Part shown: one piece after another, positions 56,630-64,000 of the stretch
Position numbering within the stretch: the stretch's first letter is position 1
Layout: each line of letters starts with the position of its first letter
Assembly (NCBI RefSeq): GCF_001297015.1
Contig: NZ_LIGE01000023.1
Location: forward strand, 419,092 to 483,091
Reading direction: 5' to 3'
Source of the DNA: Pseudomonas sp. RIT-PI-r
GTDB taxonomy: Bacteria > Pseudomonadota > Gammaproteobacteria > Pseudomonadales > Pseudomonadaceae
DNA: 64,000 nucleotides
Translations under genes and position numbers: made by a program
The notes under the pieces: generated by a model
What the model was told of the DNA's origin: nothing
The model's input: the letters and a program-made list of their open reading frames with translations, nothing else
Databases searched by the model: none

Positions 56630-56798
56630 GGATTATTATCTCGGGAAGCGAGTAGCAGGATGCGCAGTCTAGTGAATTTGACGGGCGCCTGTCCCGCTAC
56701 CAAGGTCGCAAACGAGGCGTCTATTCAGCGGGTTTCAAGTAAAACACCGTTACTGGATCTGCAACAACGCGGCATATTGTCCGACTGTTTGCGCAAAC

Positions 56799-56825
56799 AA
56801 AAACGCCCCGACGAGTCGGGGCGTT
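56799..56825 (-). terminator. Terminator of pnt operon
   Basis: AACGCCCCGAC and GTCGGGGCGTT pair around GA; the minus strand continues TTTTTGTTTG. It lies 19 bp after the pntB stop. Confidence 0.9.
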
Positions 56826-56843
56826 CGGTGCTGCAGCGGGGAA

Positions 56844-58277
56844 TTATTCGACCGCTTTGACCATGTCTTCGATGACTTTTTTAGCGTCGCCGAAGACCAT
56901 CATGGTCTTGTCCAGATAGAACAGTTCGTTGTCCAGACCGGCATAGCCGCTGGCCATCGAGCGCTTGTTGACGATGATGGTCTTGGCCTTGAACGCTTCG
57001 AGAATCGGCATGCCGGCAATCGGCGACTTCGGATCGTTCTTCGCGGCCGGGTTGACCACGTCGTTCGCGCCGAGCACCAGCACCACGTCGGCCTGGCCGA
57101 ACTCGGAGTTGATGTCTTCCATCTCGAACACCTGGTCGTAAGGCACTTCGGCCTCGGCGAGCAGAACGTTCATGTGGCCTGGCATACGACCGGCAACCGG
57201 GTGGATCGCATACTTCACGGTCACGCCACGGTGGGTCAGCTTCTCGGTCAATTCCTTCAGCGCATGCTGTGCACGCGCTACTGCCAAGCCGTAACCCGGG
57301 ACGATGATCACGGTGTCGGCGTTGGTCAGCAGGAAAGTCGCGTCGTCAGCCGAACCGGATTTCACCGGACGGGCTTCTTTCGCACCGGCAGGGCCTGCAT
57401 CGGCCGTGTTGCCGAAACCGCCGAGCAGTACATTAAAGAAGGAACGGTTCATCGCCTTGCACATGATGTACGAGAGGATCGCACCGCTCGAACCCACCAA
57501 GGAGCCTGCAATGATCAGCATCGAGTTGTTCAGCGAGAAGCCGATACCTGCCGCCGCCCAGCCCGAATAGCTGTTGAGCATCGACACCACGACCGGCATG
57601 TCTGCACCGCCAATCGGGATGATGATCAGCACGCCCATTACGAATGCCAGCGCCAGCATCAGCGCGAACGCGGTGAGGTTGCCGGTGAACATGAAGGTCA
57701 GGCCGAGTGCCAGCGTAGCCAGACCCAGCACCGCGTTCAGTTTGTGCTGACCGGCGAACTGTACCGGTGCGCCTTGGAACAGGCGGAACTTGTACTTGCC
57801 CGACAGCTTGCCGAAGGCAATCACCGAACCGGAGAAGGTGATTGCACCGATGGCGGCGCCGAGGAACAGCTCCAGACGGTTGCCCGTCGGAATCGAGTCG
57901 CCCAGCTGTTTAACGATGCCCAGCGATTGCGGCTCAACCACCGCAGCGATCGCGATGAACACAGCCGCGAGGCCGATCATGCTGTGCATGAAGGCGACCA
58001 GTTCCGGCATCTTGGTCATTTCAACGCGTTTGGCCATGATCGAACCGGCGGTGCCGCCGACCAGCAGGCCAACGATGACGTAACCGATACCGGCGGTTGC
58101 AAGTTCAGCGCCGAGCTTATAGATGAGGCCGACGGTGGTGAGGATCGCCAACGCCATGCCGAGCATGCCGAACAGGTTGCCGCGCCGCGAAGTAGTCGGG
58201 TGCGACAGGCCTTTGAGGGCCTGGATAAAGCAGATCGACGCGATCAGGTAGAGCGTCGTGACGAGATTCATGCTCAT
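56844..58277 (-). CDS. pntB: NAD(P) transhydrogenase beta subunit
   Basis: Proton-translocating transhydrogenase component binding NADP(H); 477 residues. Nine or so membrane helices precede the C-terminal dIII domain, with VIIVPGYGLAVARAQHAL and GRMPGHMNVLLAEA, the NADP site. The ATG abuts the pntAB stop (1-bp overlap). Together with PntAA and PntAB it couples proton entry to NADPH formation. Confidence 0.96.
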   Translation of the reverse strand: MSMNLVTTLYLIASICFIQALKGLSHPTTSRRGNLFGMLGMALAILTTVGLIYKLGAELATAGIGYVIVGLLVGGTAGSIMAKRVEMTKMPELVAFMHSMIGLAAVFIAIAAVVEPQSLGIVKQLGDSIPTGNRLELFLGAAIGAITFSGSVIAFGKLSGKYKFRLFQGAPVQFAGQHKLNAVLGLATLALGLTFMFTGNLTAFALMLALAFVMGVLIIIPIGGADMPVVVSMLNSYSGWAAAGIGFSLNNSMLIIAGSLVGSSGAILSYIMCKAMNRSFFNVLLGGFGNTADAGPAGAKEARPVKSGSADDATFLLTNADTVIIVPGYGLAVARAQHALKELTEKLTHRGVTVKYAIHPVAGRMPGHMNVLLAEAEVPYDQVFEMEDINSEFGQADVVLVLGANDVVNPAAKNDPKSPIAGMPILEAFKAKTIIVNKRSMASGYAGLDNELFYLDKTMMVFGDAKKVIEDMVKAVE

Positions 58278-58597
58278 TACTTCGGCGCCTCTTCTTTTAC
58301 TTTCGGGGCTTTCTTCTTGAACATCTCAAGCATGCGGCGGGTGACCAGGAAGCCACCAAACACGTTGACCGCCGCCAATGCCACCGCGAGGGTACCCATG
58401 GTTTTGCCCAGCGGCGTGACAGTCAGTGCAGCAGCGAGCATGGCGCCGACGATCACGATCGCCGAGATGGCGTTGGTGACCGCCATCAATGGCGTGTGCA
58501 GCGCAGGCGTAACGTTCCAGACCACGTGGTAACCGACATAAATCGCCAGCACGAAGATGATCAGGTTGTAGATACCGGGGGAGATAAGCTCTTCCAT
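58277..58597 (-). CDS. pntAB: NAD(P) transhydrogenase alpha2 (membrane) subunit
   Basis: A 106-residue subunit with three transmembrane helices, the split-off membrane part of the alpha chain, as in Rhodospirillum and Pseudomonas. [22 protein letters not shown] and [13 protein letters not shown] are typical. It starts 15 bp after pntAA and abuts pntB. Confidence 0.95.
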   Translation of the reverse strand: MEELISPGIYNLIIFVLAIYVGYHVVWNVTPALHTPLMAVTNAISAIVIVGAMLAAALTVTPLGKTMGTLAVALAAVNVFGGFLVTRRMLEMFKKKAPKVKEEAPK

Positions 58598-58612
58598 CGT
58601 CTGAATCCCTGC

Positions 58613-59734
58613 TTAGGCGTTTTTGCGGATGACTTGGCCGTCGCGGCACATCAGGCACGCGGCGACGATGTCGTCTTCGAGGTTGACGTCGAACTGGCCT
58701 TCTTTGGTGAACACCAGCTTGAGGAAGTCCAGCAGGTTGCGTGCGTACAGTGCCGAGGCGTCTGCAGCGACTTCGCCGGCCAGGTTGGTCGGGCCGCAAA
58801 TGGTCACGCCATTCTCGACCACGACCTGATCGGCCACGGTCAGCGGGCAGTTGCCACCCTGAGCTGCCGCGAGGTCGATGACCACCGAACCCGGTTTCAT
58901 CTGCGCCACGGTGTCCGCGCTCAACAGCGTCGGCGCCTTGCGGCCCGGAATCAGCGCGGTGGTGATGACGATGTCGGCTTGCTTGGCGCGTTCGTGCACA
59001 GCCTGGGCCTGACGCTGCATCCAGCTCGCTGGCATTGGCCGCGCGTAACCGCCGACACCGACGGCGCATTCGCGCTCTTCATCGGTCTCGTAAGGCACGT
59101 CGACGAACTTGGCGCCGAGGGATTCGATCTGCTCTTTCACTGCCGGACGCACGTCGGACGCTTCGATTACCGCACCCAGACGTTTCGCCGTGGCAATCGC
59201 CTGCAACCCGGCCACACCGGCGCCGAGAATCAGCACGCGCGCCGCTTTCACGGTGCCCGCAGCGGTCATCAGCATCGGCATGAAGCGTGGGTAGTGGTGA
59301 GCGGCCAGCAACACAGCCTTATAGCCGGCAATGTTCGCCTGCGACGACAACACATCGAGACTCTGCGCGCGCGAGGTGCGCGGCGCCGCTTCGAGGGCGA
59401 ACGCGGTAATGCCGCACTCGGCCATCTTCGCGATGGTTTCGTTGTTGAACGGGTTGAGCATGCCCACCAACACCGTACCGCGCTTGATCAGCGTCAGTTC
59501 GGCATCGCTTGGCGCGACCACTTTGAGAATCAGCTCGGCGGCAAACGCGTCATTGGCACTGCCAATGGTTGCGCCTGCCGCTTCATAGGCACTGTCGACC
59601 ACACTGGCGTTAACGCCGGCGCCGGTTTGCACAGTGACCTTATGACCTTGGCTGATCAGCTTTTTAATGGTTTCCGGGGTTGCAGCAACCCGTGTTTCAC
59701 CGGTCTGGGTTTCGAGAGGAACACCAATGTGCAC
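58613..59734 (-). CDS. pntAA: NAD(P) transhydrogenase alpha1 (NAD-binding) subunit
   Basis: Cytoplasmic NAD(H)-binding subunit of 373 residues. A GTG start at 59734 (MHIGVPLETQTGETRVA) with GGAGATTTGAC upstream fits the family; a longer frame to 59809 does not. The dinucleotide loop GAGVAGLQA and ASDVRPAVKEQ are clear. First gene of pntAA-pntAB-pntB. Confidence 0.95.
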   Translation of the reverse strand: MHIGVPLETQTGETRVAATPETIKKLISQGHKVTVQTGAGVNASVVDSAYEAAGATIGSANDAFAAELILKVVAPSDAELTLIKRGTVLVGMLNPFNNETIAKMAECGITAFALEAAPRTSRAQSLDVLSSQANIAGYKAVLLAAHHYPRFMPMLMTAAGTVKAARVLILGAGVAGLQAIATAKRLGAVIEASDVRPAVKEQIESLGAKFVDVPYETDEERECAVGVGGYARPMPASWMQRQAQAVHERAKQADIVITTALIPGRKAPTLLSADTVAQMKPGSVVIDLAAAQGGNCPLTVADQVVVENGVTICGPTNLAGEVAADASALYARNLLDFLKLVFTKEGQFDVNLEDDIVAACLMCRDGQVIRKNA

Positions 59735-60168
59735 GTCAAATCTCCTGCGTGATCTTATTGAGTAAACCCATGCACTACGGATGGTGCGACTGGGGCGGCC
59801 GATCAGCACGATCCCGCCAAATCAGGGCGGGGCGCGGCATTTTGCAGGCGAACTTTATGCCCTTCAAGGGATTATGACGGGTGACGGAAAATTAACTACA
59901 AGTCATGCCGTGACCGAATGTCGCAGATGGCCAGCTGAATCCCTTGCAGGCCGTGCCTTGTAAGGATTCTGGTCGAATATGGAAAAATTTCTCATCGGTG
60001 GCGTGAATAGGCAGCAATGCGTCGCCCATGAAGGCTCAAAGCCACGTCGTCAGGCGCTTGTGGGACGTCTGTACGACTTTCGGATACAGTCTGTCGAATT
60101 GCGACAATTACTTATATCTGTAGGGCTTTGATTTTCCTGACTACGGGGTTAGTTATCGCTGTAAGCCT
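59735..60168. other. Gap between pntAA and the LysR gene (434 bp)
   Basis: Holds the pnt promoter region. A GC hairpin CCCGCC-AAATCAG-GGCGGG (59813-59831) lies in the pntAA leader, and TGTCGAATTGCGACA (60092-60106), an inverted repeat TGTCG/CGACA, lies nearer the LysR gene. No gene or repeat family is supported. Confidence 0.4.
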
Positions 60169-61068
60169 TTATCCTTCTAGGCTGTAGCTCTGTGCCTGAG
60201 TTACCAGCCAATCACGAAATGCTTTTAACGACGCTGATTCGACCTTTCGTTCGGGAATCATCAGGTAATAGGCCTTGATGCTGGAGAGTGCCTGCGGGTT
60301 GGCAATCACCAGGCGTTTCTCTGCCAATTCACGCTGAATCAAGAACGGTGGAATCAGCGCGATGCCCATGTCGTGCATGGCCGCTTGGGCGAGCATGGAG
60401 AATAGCTCGTAGCGCGGACCTGTCATGTCGCGGGGGATATTCAGGTGTCGCGAGTTGAACCACTGGCGCCAGGCGTAAGGGCGGGTGGTCTGTTGCAGCA
60501 GCGGTAGTTCGGCAATCTCGTCGGCGGTCAGAAGCGTCTTGTTGCCGAGTAGGGCGGGGCTGCACACCGGCATCGGATTTTCGCCCATCAGCCTATGGGA
60601 TTCGGTACCTGACCAGTCGGCATCGCCGAAGTAGATCGCGGCATCGAATTCGGTATCCGCGAAGAGAAACGGGCGGGTGCGGTTGGTCAGGTTGACCGTG
60701 ACTTCCGGGTGCTTGAGCTGGAAATCCTTGAGGCGCGGCAGCAGCCATTGCGTACCGAAGGTTGGCACCACCGCCAACTCGATCACATTGGTGCCTTGCT
60801 GGCCCATCACCGACAACGTGTCGCGCTCCACTGCGTCCAGTTGCGTGGCGACCCGACGACTGTAGGAAAGTCCTGCTTCGGTCAGCTTCACCCCGCGTCG
60901 CGAGCGTCGGAACAGTTCCACGCTGAGGAACTCCTCTAGGCTGGCGATCTGTCGGCAAATGGCGCCCTGGGTGAGGGAAAGTTCTTCGGCAGCCCGGGTA
61001 AAGCTCTCGTGGCGTGCAGCGGCTTCAAAGCTGATCAGGGCGGTGGTGCTGGGGATCTTCCTGCGCAT
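60169..61068 (-). CDS. gcdR: LysR-family regulator of glutarate catabolism, GcdR-like
   Basis: A 299-residue LTTR divergent from gcdH. Winged helix FEAAARHESFTRAAEELSL and GAICRQIASLEEFL; substrate domain typical of the GcvA/AmpR branch. In P. putida GcdR activates gcdH and the glutarate CoA-transferase in response to glutarate. The ATG at 61068 (MRRKIPSTTALISF) has GAGG nine bases upstream. Assignment rests on position and family. Confidence 0.87.
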   Translation of the reverse strand: MRRKIPSTTALISFEAAARHESFTRAAEELSLTQGAICRQIASLEEFLSVELFRRSRRGVKLTEAGLSYSRRVATQLDAVERDTLSVMGQQGTNVIELAVVPTFGTQWLLPRLKDFQLKHPEVTVNLTNRTRPFLFADTEFDAAIYFGDADWSGTESHRLMGENPMPVCSPALLGNKTLLTADEIAELPLLQQTTRPYAWRQWFNSRHLNIPRDMTGPRYELFSMLAQAAMHDMGIALIPPFLIQRELAEKRLVIANPQALSSIKAYYLMIPERKVESASLKAFRDWLVTQAQSYSLEG

Positions 61069-61226
61069 GTACGTCAACCTCACTAATGCGCCGCATAAAA
61101 GGCATTTCGCGACGTTTCGGAGTGAGAAATTAGCACAACAGAATGCGAAATCCTCGTTTGCCGCGACGGCGAACCACGCCTAGGATCAATGCCACGTTAA
61201 TTCAGCCGATTTGCGAGGACATACTC

Positions 61227-62408
61227 ATGGGCGGTAAAGCTAGCTTCAACTGGATCGATCCCTTGCTGCTGGATCAACAGCTCACTGAAGAAGAGCGCAT
61301 GATTCGCGACACCGCCGAGCAGTTCGCTCAACAGAGTCTCGCACCGCGTGTTCTTGAAGCCTTCCGTCATGAGAAGACTGACCCGGCGATCTTCCGCGAA
61401 ATGGGCGAAGTCGGCCTGTTGGGTGCGACCATCCCTGAGCAGTACGGTGGCAGCGGCCTCAACTATGTCAGCTACGGCCTGATTGCTCGCGAAGTGGAGC
61501 GCGTCGACTCTGGCTATCGCTCGATGATGAGCGTGCAGTCGTCGCTGGTGATGGTGCCGATCAACGAATTCGGCACCGAAGCACAGAAACAGAAATACCT
61601 GCCGAAACTGGCGTCCGGTGAATGGATCGGCTGCTTCGGCCTGACCGAGCCAAACCATGGCTCCGACCCAGGTGCGATGATTACCCGTGCTCGTAAAGTA
61701 GATGGCGGTTATAGCCTGACCGGCGCAAAGATGTGGATCACCAACAGCCCGATCGCCGATGTGTTCGTGGTCTGGGCCAAAGACGATGCCGGCGACATCC
61801 GTGGTTTCGTCCTGGAGAAGGGCTGGAAAGGCCTGAGCGCTCCGGCGATTCACGGCAAAGTAGGCCTGCGTGCTTCGATCACTGGTGAGATCGTCATGGA
61901 CAACGTGTTTGTACCGGAAGAGAACATCTTCCCGGACGTGCGCGGTCTGAAAGGTCCGTTCACCTGCCTCAACTCTGCGCGCTACGGCATTTCCTGGGGC
62001 GCACTGGGCGCTGCCGAGTTCTGCTGGCACACCGCTCGCCAGTACACGCTGGATCGCCAACAGTTCGGTCGCCCATTGGCCGCTACTCAGTTGATCCAGA
62101 AGAAACTGGCCGACATGCAAACCGAGATCACGCTGGCCCTGCAAGGCTGCCTGCGCCTGGGTCGCATGAAGGACGAAGGTACTGCTGCGGTCGAAATCAC
62201 TTCGATCATGAAGCGCAACTCCTGCGGCAAGTCGCTGGACATCGCCCGCATGGCGCGCGACATGCTCGGCGGCAACGGTATCTCCGACGAATTCGGCGTG
62301 GCCCGTCACCTGGTCAACCTGGAAGTGGTGAATACCTATGAAGGTACTCATGACGTTCACGCACTGATCCTTGGGCGTGCGCAAACCGGTCTGCAGGCGT
62401 TCTATTAA
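61227..62408 (+). CDS. gcdH: Glutaryl-CoA dehydrogenase
   Basis: Oxidatively decarboxylates glutaryl-CoA to crotonyl-CoA in lysine/glutarate breakdown; FAD enzyme of the acyl-CoA dehydrogenase family. [16 protein letters not shown] is the FAD/substrate region and [11 protein letters not shown] holds the catalytic Glu. ATG at 61227 has GAGGACATACTC upstream; 393 residues. It precedes the CoA transferase by 13 bp. Inverted ATTTCGC/GCGAAAT sites lie in the promoter region upstream. Confidence 0.96.
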   Translation: MGGKASFNWIDPLLLDQQLTEEERMIRDTAEQFAQQSLAPRVLEAFRHEKTDPAIFREMGEVGLLGATIPEQYGGSGLNYVSYGLIAREVERVDSGYRSMMSVQSSLVMVPINEFGTEAQKQKYLPKLASGEWIGCFGLTEPNHGSDPGAMITRARKVDGGYSLTGAKMWITNSPIADVFVVWAKDDAGDIRGFVLEKGWKGLSAPAIHGKVGLRASITGEIVMDNVFVPEENIFPDVRGLKGPFTCLNSARYGISWGALGAAEFCWHTARQYTLDRQQFGRPLAATQLIQKKLADMQTEITLALQGCLRLGRMKDEGTAAVEITSIMKRNSCGKSLDIARMARDMLGGNGISDEFGVARHLVNLEVVNTYEGTHDVHALILGRAQTGLQAFY

Positions 62409-62421
62409 TAGGAGAGCGACC

Positions 62422-63642
62422 ATGGGCGCGCTGTCGCATCTGCGGGTACTGGATTTATCGCGCGTGTTGGCCGGGCCGTGGGCCGGGCAGATCCTCGCCG
62501 ACCTTGGCGCCGAGGTGATCAAGGTCGAGCGTCCGGGCAATGGTGACGACACTCGCGCCTGGGGGCCGCCCTTCCTTAAAGACGCTTATGGCGAGAATAC
62601 CTCGGAAGCGGCTTATTACCTGTCGGCCAACCGCAACAAGCAATCGGTGACCATCGACTTCACCCGTCCTGAGGGGCAGAAGCTGGTGCGCGAGTTGGCG
62701 GCCAAGTCGGACATCCTTATCGAGAACTTCAAGGTCGGTGGTCTGGCGGCTTATGGGCTGGACTATGAGTCGCTGAAGGCGATCAATCCGAACTTGATCT
62801 ATTGCTCGATTACCGGGTTCGGCCAGACCGGGCCTTATGCCAAGCGCGCTGGCTATGACTTCATGATTCAGGGGCTGGGCGGGCTGATGAGTCTGACCGG
62901 TCGTCCCGAGGGTGATGAAGGTGCCGGGCCTGTGAAGGTCGGTGTGGCACTGACGGATATCCTCACGGGGCTTTATTCGACTGTCGCGATTCTTGCGGCG
63001 TTGGCTCATCGCGATCACGACGGTGGTGGTCAGCACATCGATATGGCGTTGCTGGATGTGCAGGTTGCGTGTCTGGCTAACCAGGCGATGAATTATCTGA
63101 CCACGGGCAATGCGCCTAAGCGTCTGGGTAATGCGCATCCGAATATCGTGCCTTATCAGGACTTTCCTACGGCTGATGGTGATTTCATTCTTACCGTGGG
63201 TAATGACGGGCAGTTCCGAAAGTTTGCCGAAGTGGCGGGGCAGTCGCAGTGGGCTGACGATCCACGGTTTGCTACTAATAAACTGCGCGTCGCGAACCGG
63301 GCGGTGTTGATCCCGCTGATTCGCCAGGCGACGGTGTTCAAGACGACTGCCGAATGGGTTGCCGAGTTGGAGCAGGCGGGTGTGCCTTGTGGGCCGATCA
63401 ATGATCTGTCGCAGGTATTCGAGGATCCGCAGGTGAAGGCGCGTGGTCTGGCGATAGAGCTGCCGCACGCACTCGCGGGGATGGTGCCGCAGGTGGCCAG
63501 TCCTATCCGTATGTCGCAGACACCGGTTGAGTACCGTCGTGCCCCGCCTTTGTTGGGTGAGCATACGCTGGAGGTTCTGCAGGGTGTGCTGGGCTTGGGC
63601 GCGGGTGCGGTGGCAGAGTTGAAGGCGGCTGGGGTGCTCTAA
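62422..63642 (+). CDS. gcoT: CaiB/BaiF CoA-transferase, glutarate CoA-transferase candidate
   Basis: Class III CoA-transferase, 406 residues. LDLSRVLAGPWAGQ, the catalytic Asp in HIDMALLDVQVA and NRNKQSVTIDF are family blocks. Next to gcdH it probably activates glutarate using succinyl-CoA, as GcoT of P. putida does. GGAGAGCGACC precedes the ATG at 62422. Ends the glutarate operon; no strong terminator follows, but two AT palindromes lie just after. Confidence 0.88.
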   Translation: MGALSHLRVLDLSRVLAGPWAGQILADLGAEVIKVERPGNGDDTRAWGPPFLKDAYGENTSEAAYYLSANRNKQSVTIDFTRPEGQKLVRELAAKSDILIENFKVGGLAAYGLDYESLKAINPNLIYCSITGFGQTGPYAKRAGYDFMIQGLGGLMSLTGRPEGDEGAGPVKVGVALTDILTGLYSTVAILAALAHRDHDGGGQHIDMALLDVQVACLANQAMNYLTTGNAPKRLGNAHPNIVPYQDFPTADGDFILTVGNDGQFRKFAEVAGQSQWADDPRFATNKLRVANRAVLIPLIRQATVFKTTAEWVAELEQAGVPCGPINDLSQVFEDPQVKARGLAIELPHALAGMVPQVASPIRMSQTPVEYRRAPPLLGEHTLEVLQGVLGLGAGAVAELKAAGVL

Positions 63643-63648
63643 AGATCC

Positions 63649-63689
63649 CTTCTATATAGAAGAGATCACGTTTGCTTCCTATATATAGG
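63649..63689. repeat. Two perfect AT-rich palindromes after gcoT
   Basis: CTTCTATATAGAAG (63649-63662) and CCTATATATAGG (63678-63689), centres 28 bp apart. They lie between gcoT and the rRNA-type promoters. They may be protein sites or weak hairpins; no family is known to me. Confidence 0.6.
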
Positions 63690-63748
63690 TGCATTTGGTC
63701 GTTATTTAACCAATCTGCAAGTGATTGAAAGAAAAGCGAAATTAACGG

Positions 63749-63776
63749 TTGACGGCAGATCCCAGACGTCTATAAT
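63749..63776 (+). promoter_or_regulatory. rRNA operon promoter P1
   Basis: -35 TTGACG, 16-bp spacer, -10 TATAAT, then a GC-rich discriminator TCGCCCC. An A-rich UP-like tract (GAAAGAAAAGCGAAATTAA) precedes it. Stringent-control layout. Confidence 0.75.
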
Positions 63777-63895
63777 TCGCCCCACTTCCGGCGCAGTCGA
63801 AACGGAAAACTCCTTGAGATTCAATGAGTTATGTAGGTTTCGGCAGCAGGTTGCTTCAGTTCATCGAAGCCAGAAAGGAAGTTGAAAAAGAGGTG

Positions 63896-63923
63896 TTGAC
63901 AGCAGCGTGTAACGCTGTAGAAT
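63896..63923 (+). promoter_or_regulatory. rRNA operon promoter P2
   Basis: -35 TTGACA, 16-bp spacer, -10 TAGAAT, discriminator TCGCCTCCC. It repeats the AATTCGCC pattern of P1 147 bp downstream. The leader runs to base 64000 without 16S sequence, consistent with an rrn operon just past the edge. Confidence 0.75.
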
Positions 63924-64000
63924 TCGCCTCCCGCTGCAGAGAGATCTGAAGCGCAAGTGGTTGAAGTTGTTGAAGAATTCTTCGAAAACTTCTGAAAATA

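Overview
The window looks like chromosomal DNA of a fluorescent Pseudomonas, probably of the P. fluorescens group. Gene content and order follow blocks known from Pseudomonas chromosomes: dsbA-cc4-engB-ersA-polA-thrB-zur/znu-metNIQ, then the aa3 oxidase cluster, the prlC/osmC/trpBA stretch, then pnt, gcdH and a ribosomal RNA operon leader. Intergenic spaces carry the palindromic REP doublets typical of this group. Species assignment is inference; no rRNA gene body is inside the window.

Region by region. 1-5.3 kb (minus strand): the start of a lipoprotein amidase (AmpDh2 type), a dsbA / exonuclease-phosphatase / diguanylate cyclase operon, and two small c-type cytochromes. 5.5-9.4 kb: engB and polA converge on a small RNA gene that I identify as ersA, with a sigma-22 type promoter and a C-rich terminator loop, next to a 138-bp MITE-like inverted repeat. 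9.4-14.6 kb: a DUF2782 protein, thrB, the divergent znuA / zur-znuCB zinc uptake locus and a lipoprotein. 14.7-19.6 kb: large catalase katE and the methionine importer metNIQ. 19.9-28.5 kb: the aa3 cytochrome c oxidase cluster with heme A synthesis and copper insertion factors. 28.9-33.3 kb: an unknown protein, a SulP transporter, a beta-carbonic anhydrase and a radical SAM protein under a LexA box. 33.4-37.2 kb: membrane gluconate 2-dehydrogenase (three subunits). 37.5-43 kb: a TpbA-like phosphatase, zinc ribbon protein, prlC, gamma-carbonic anhydrase, HAD phosphatase and a lipoprotein peptidase. 43-48.4 kb: small envelope and stress genes (paired lipoproteins, two DUF1161 proteins, osmC, a luciferase-like enzyme, dodecin, DUF883) and trpI. 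48.5-51 kb: trpBA and an RcnB-like protein. 51.2-54.2 kb: an uncharacterised operon of three DUF2388 paralogues and a 653-residue protein combining HEXXH and DUF4105/Lnb-like motifs. 54.6-63.6 kb: a DUF1127 protein, a CoA transferase/hydrolase, pntAA-AB-B, and the glutarate degradation locus (LysR regulator, gcdH, CoA transferase). 63.7-64 kb: tandem stringent-type promoters that should drive an rRNA operon beyond the edge.

Functionally the window mixes housekeeping (polA, engB, trp, thrB), respiration (aa3 oxidase, cc4, gluconate dehydrogenase, transhydrogenase), metal and amino acid import (znu, met) and envelope or stress functions. Sigma-22 type promoters at ersA and osmC share one architecture (N17 spacer, TCAGA -10), which ties two of these stress genes together. 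The best candidate for an undescribed system is the DUF2388 x3 / DUF4105 operon. The best regulatory oddities are the LexA box embedded in a terminator and the cluster of ACTGTA-type palindromes around the DUF1127 gene. I saw no phage, insertion sequence, CRISPR array or tRNA gene.
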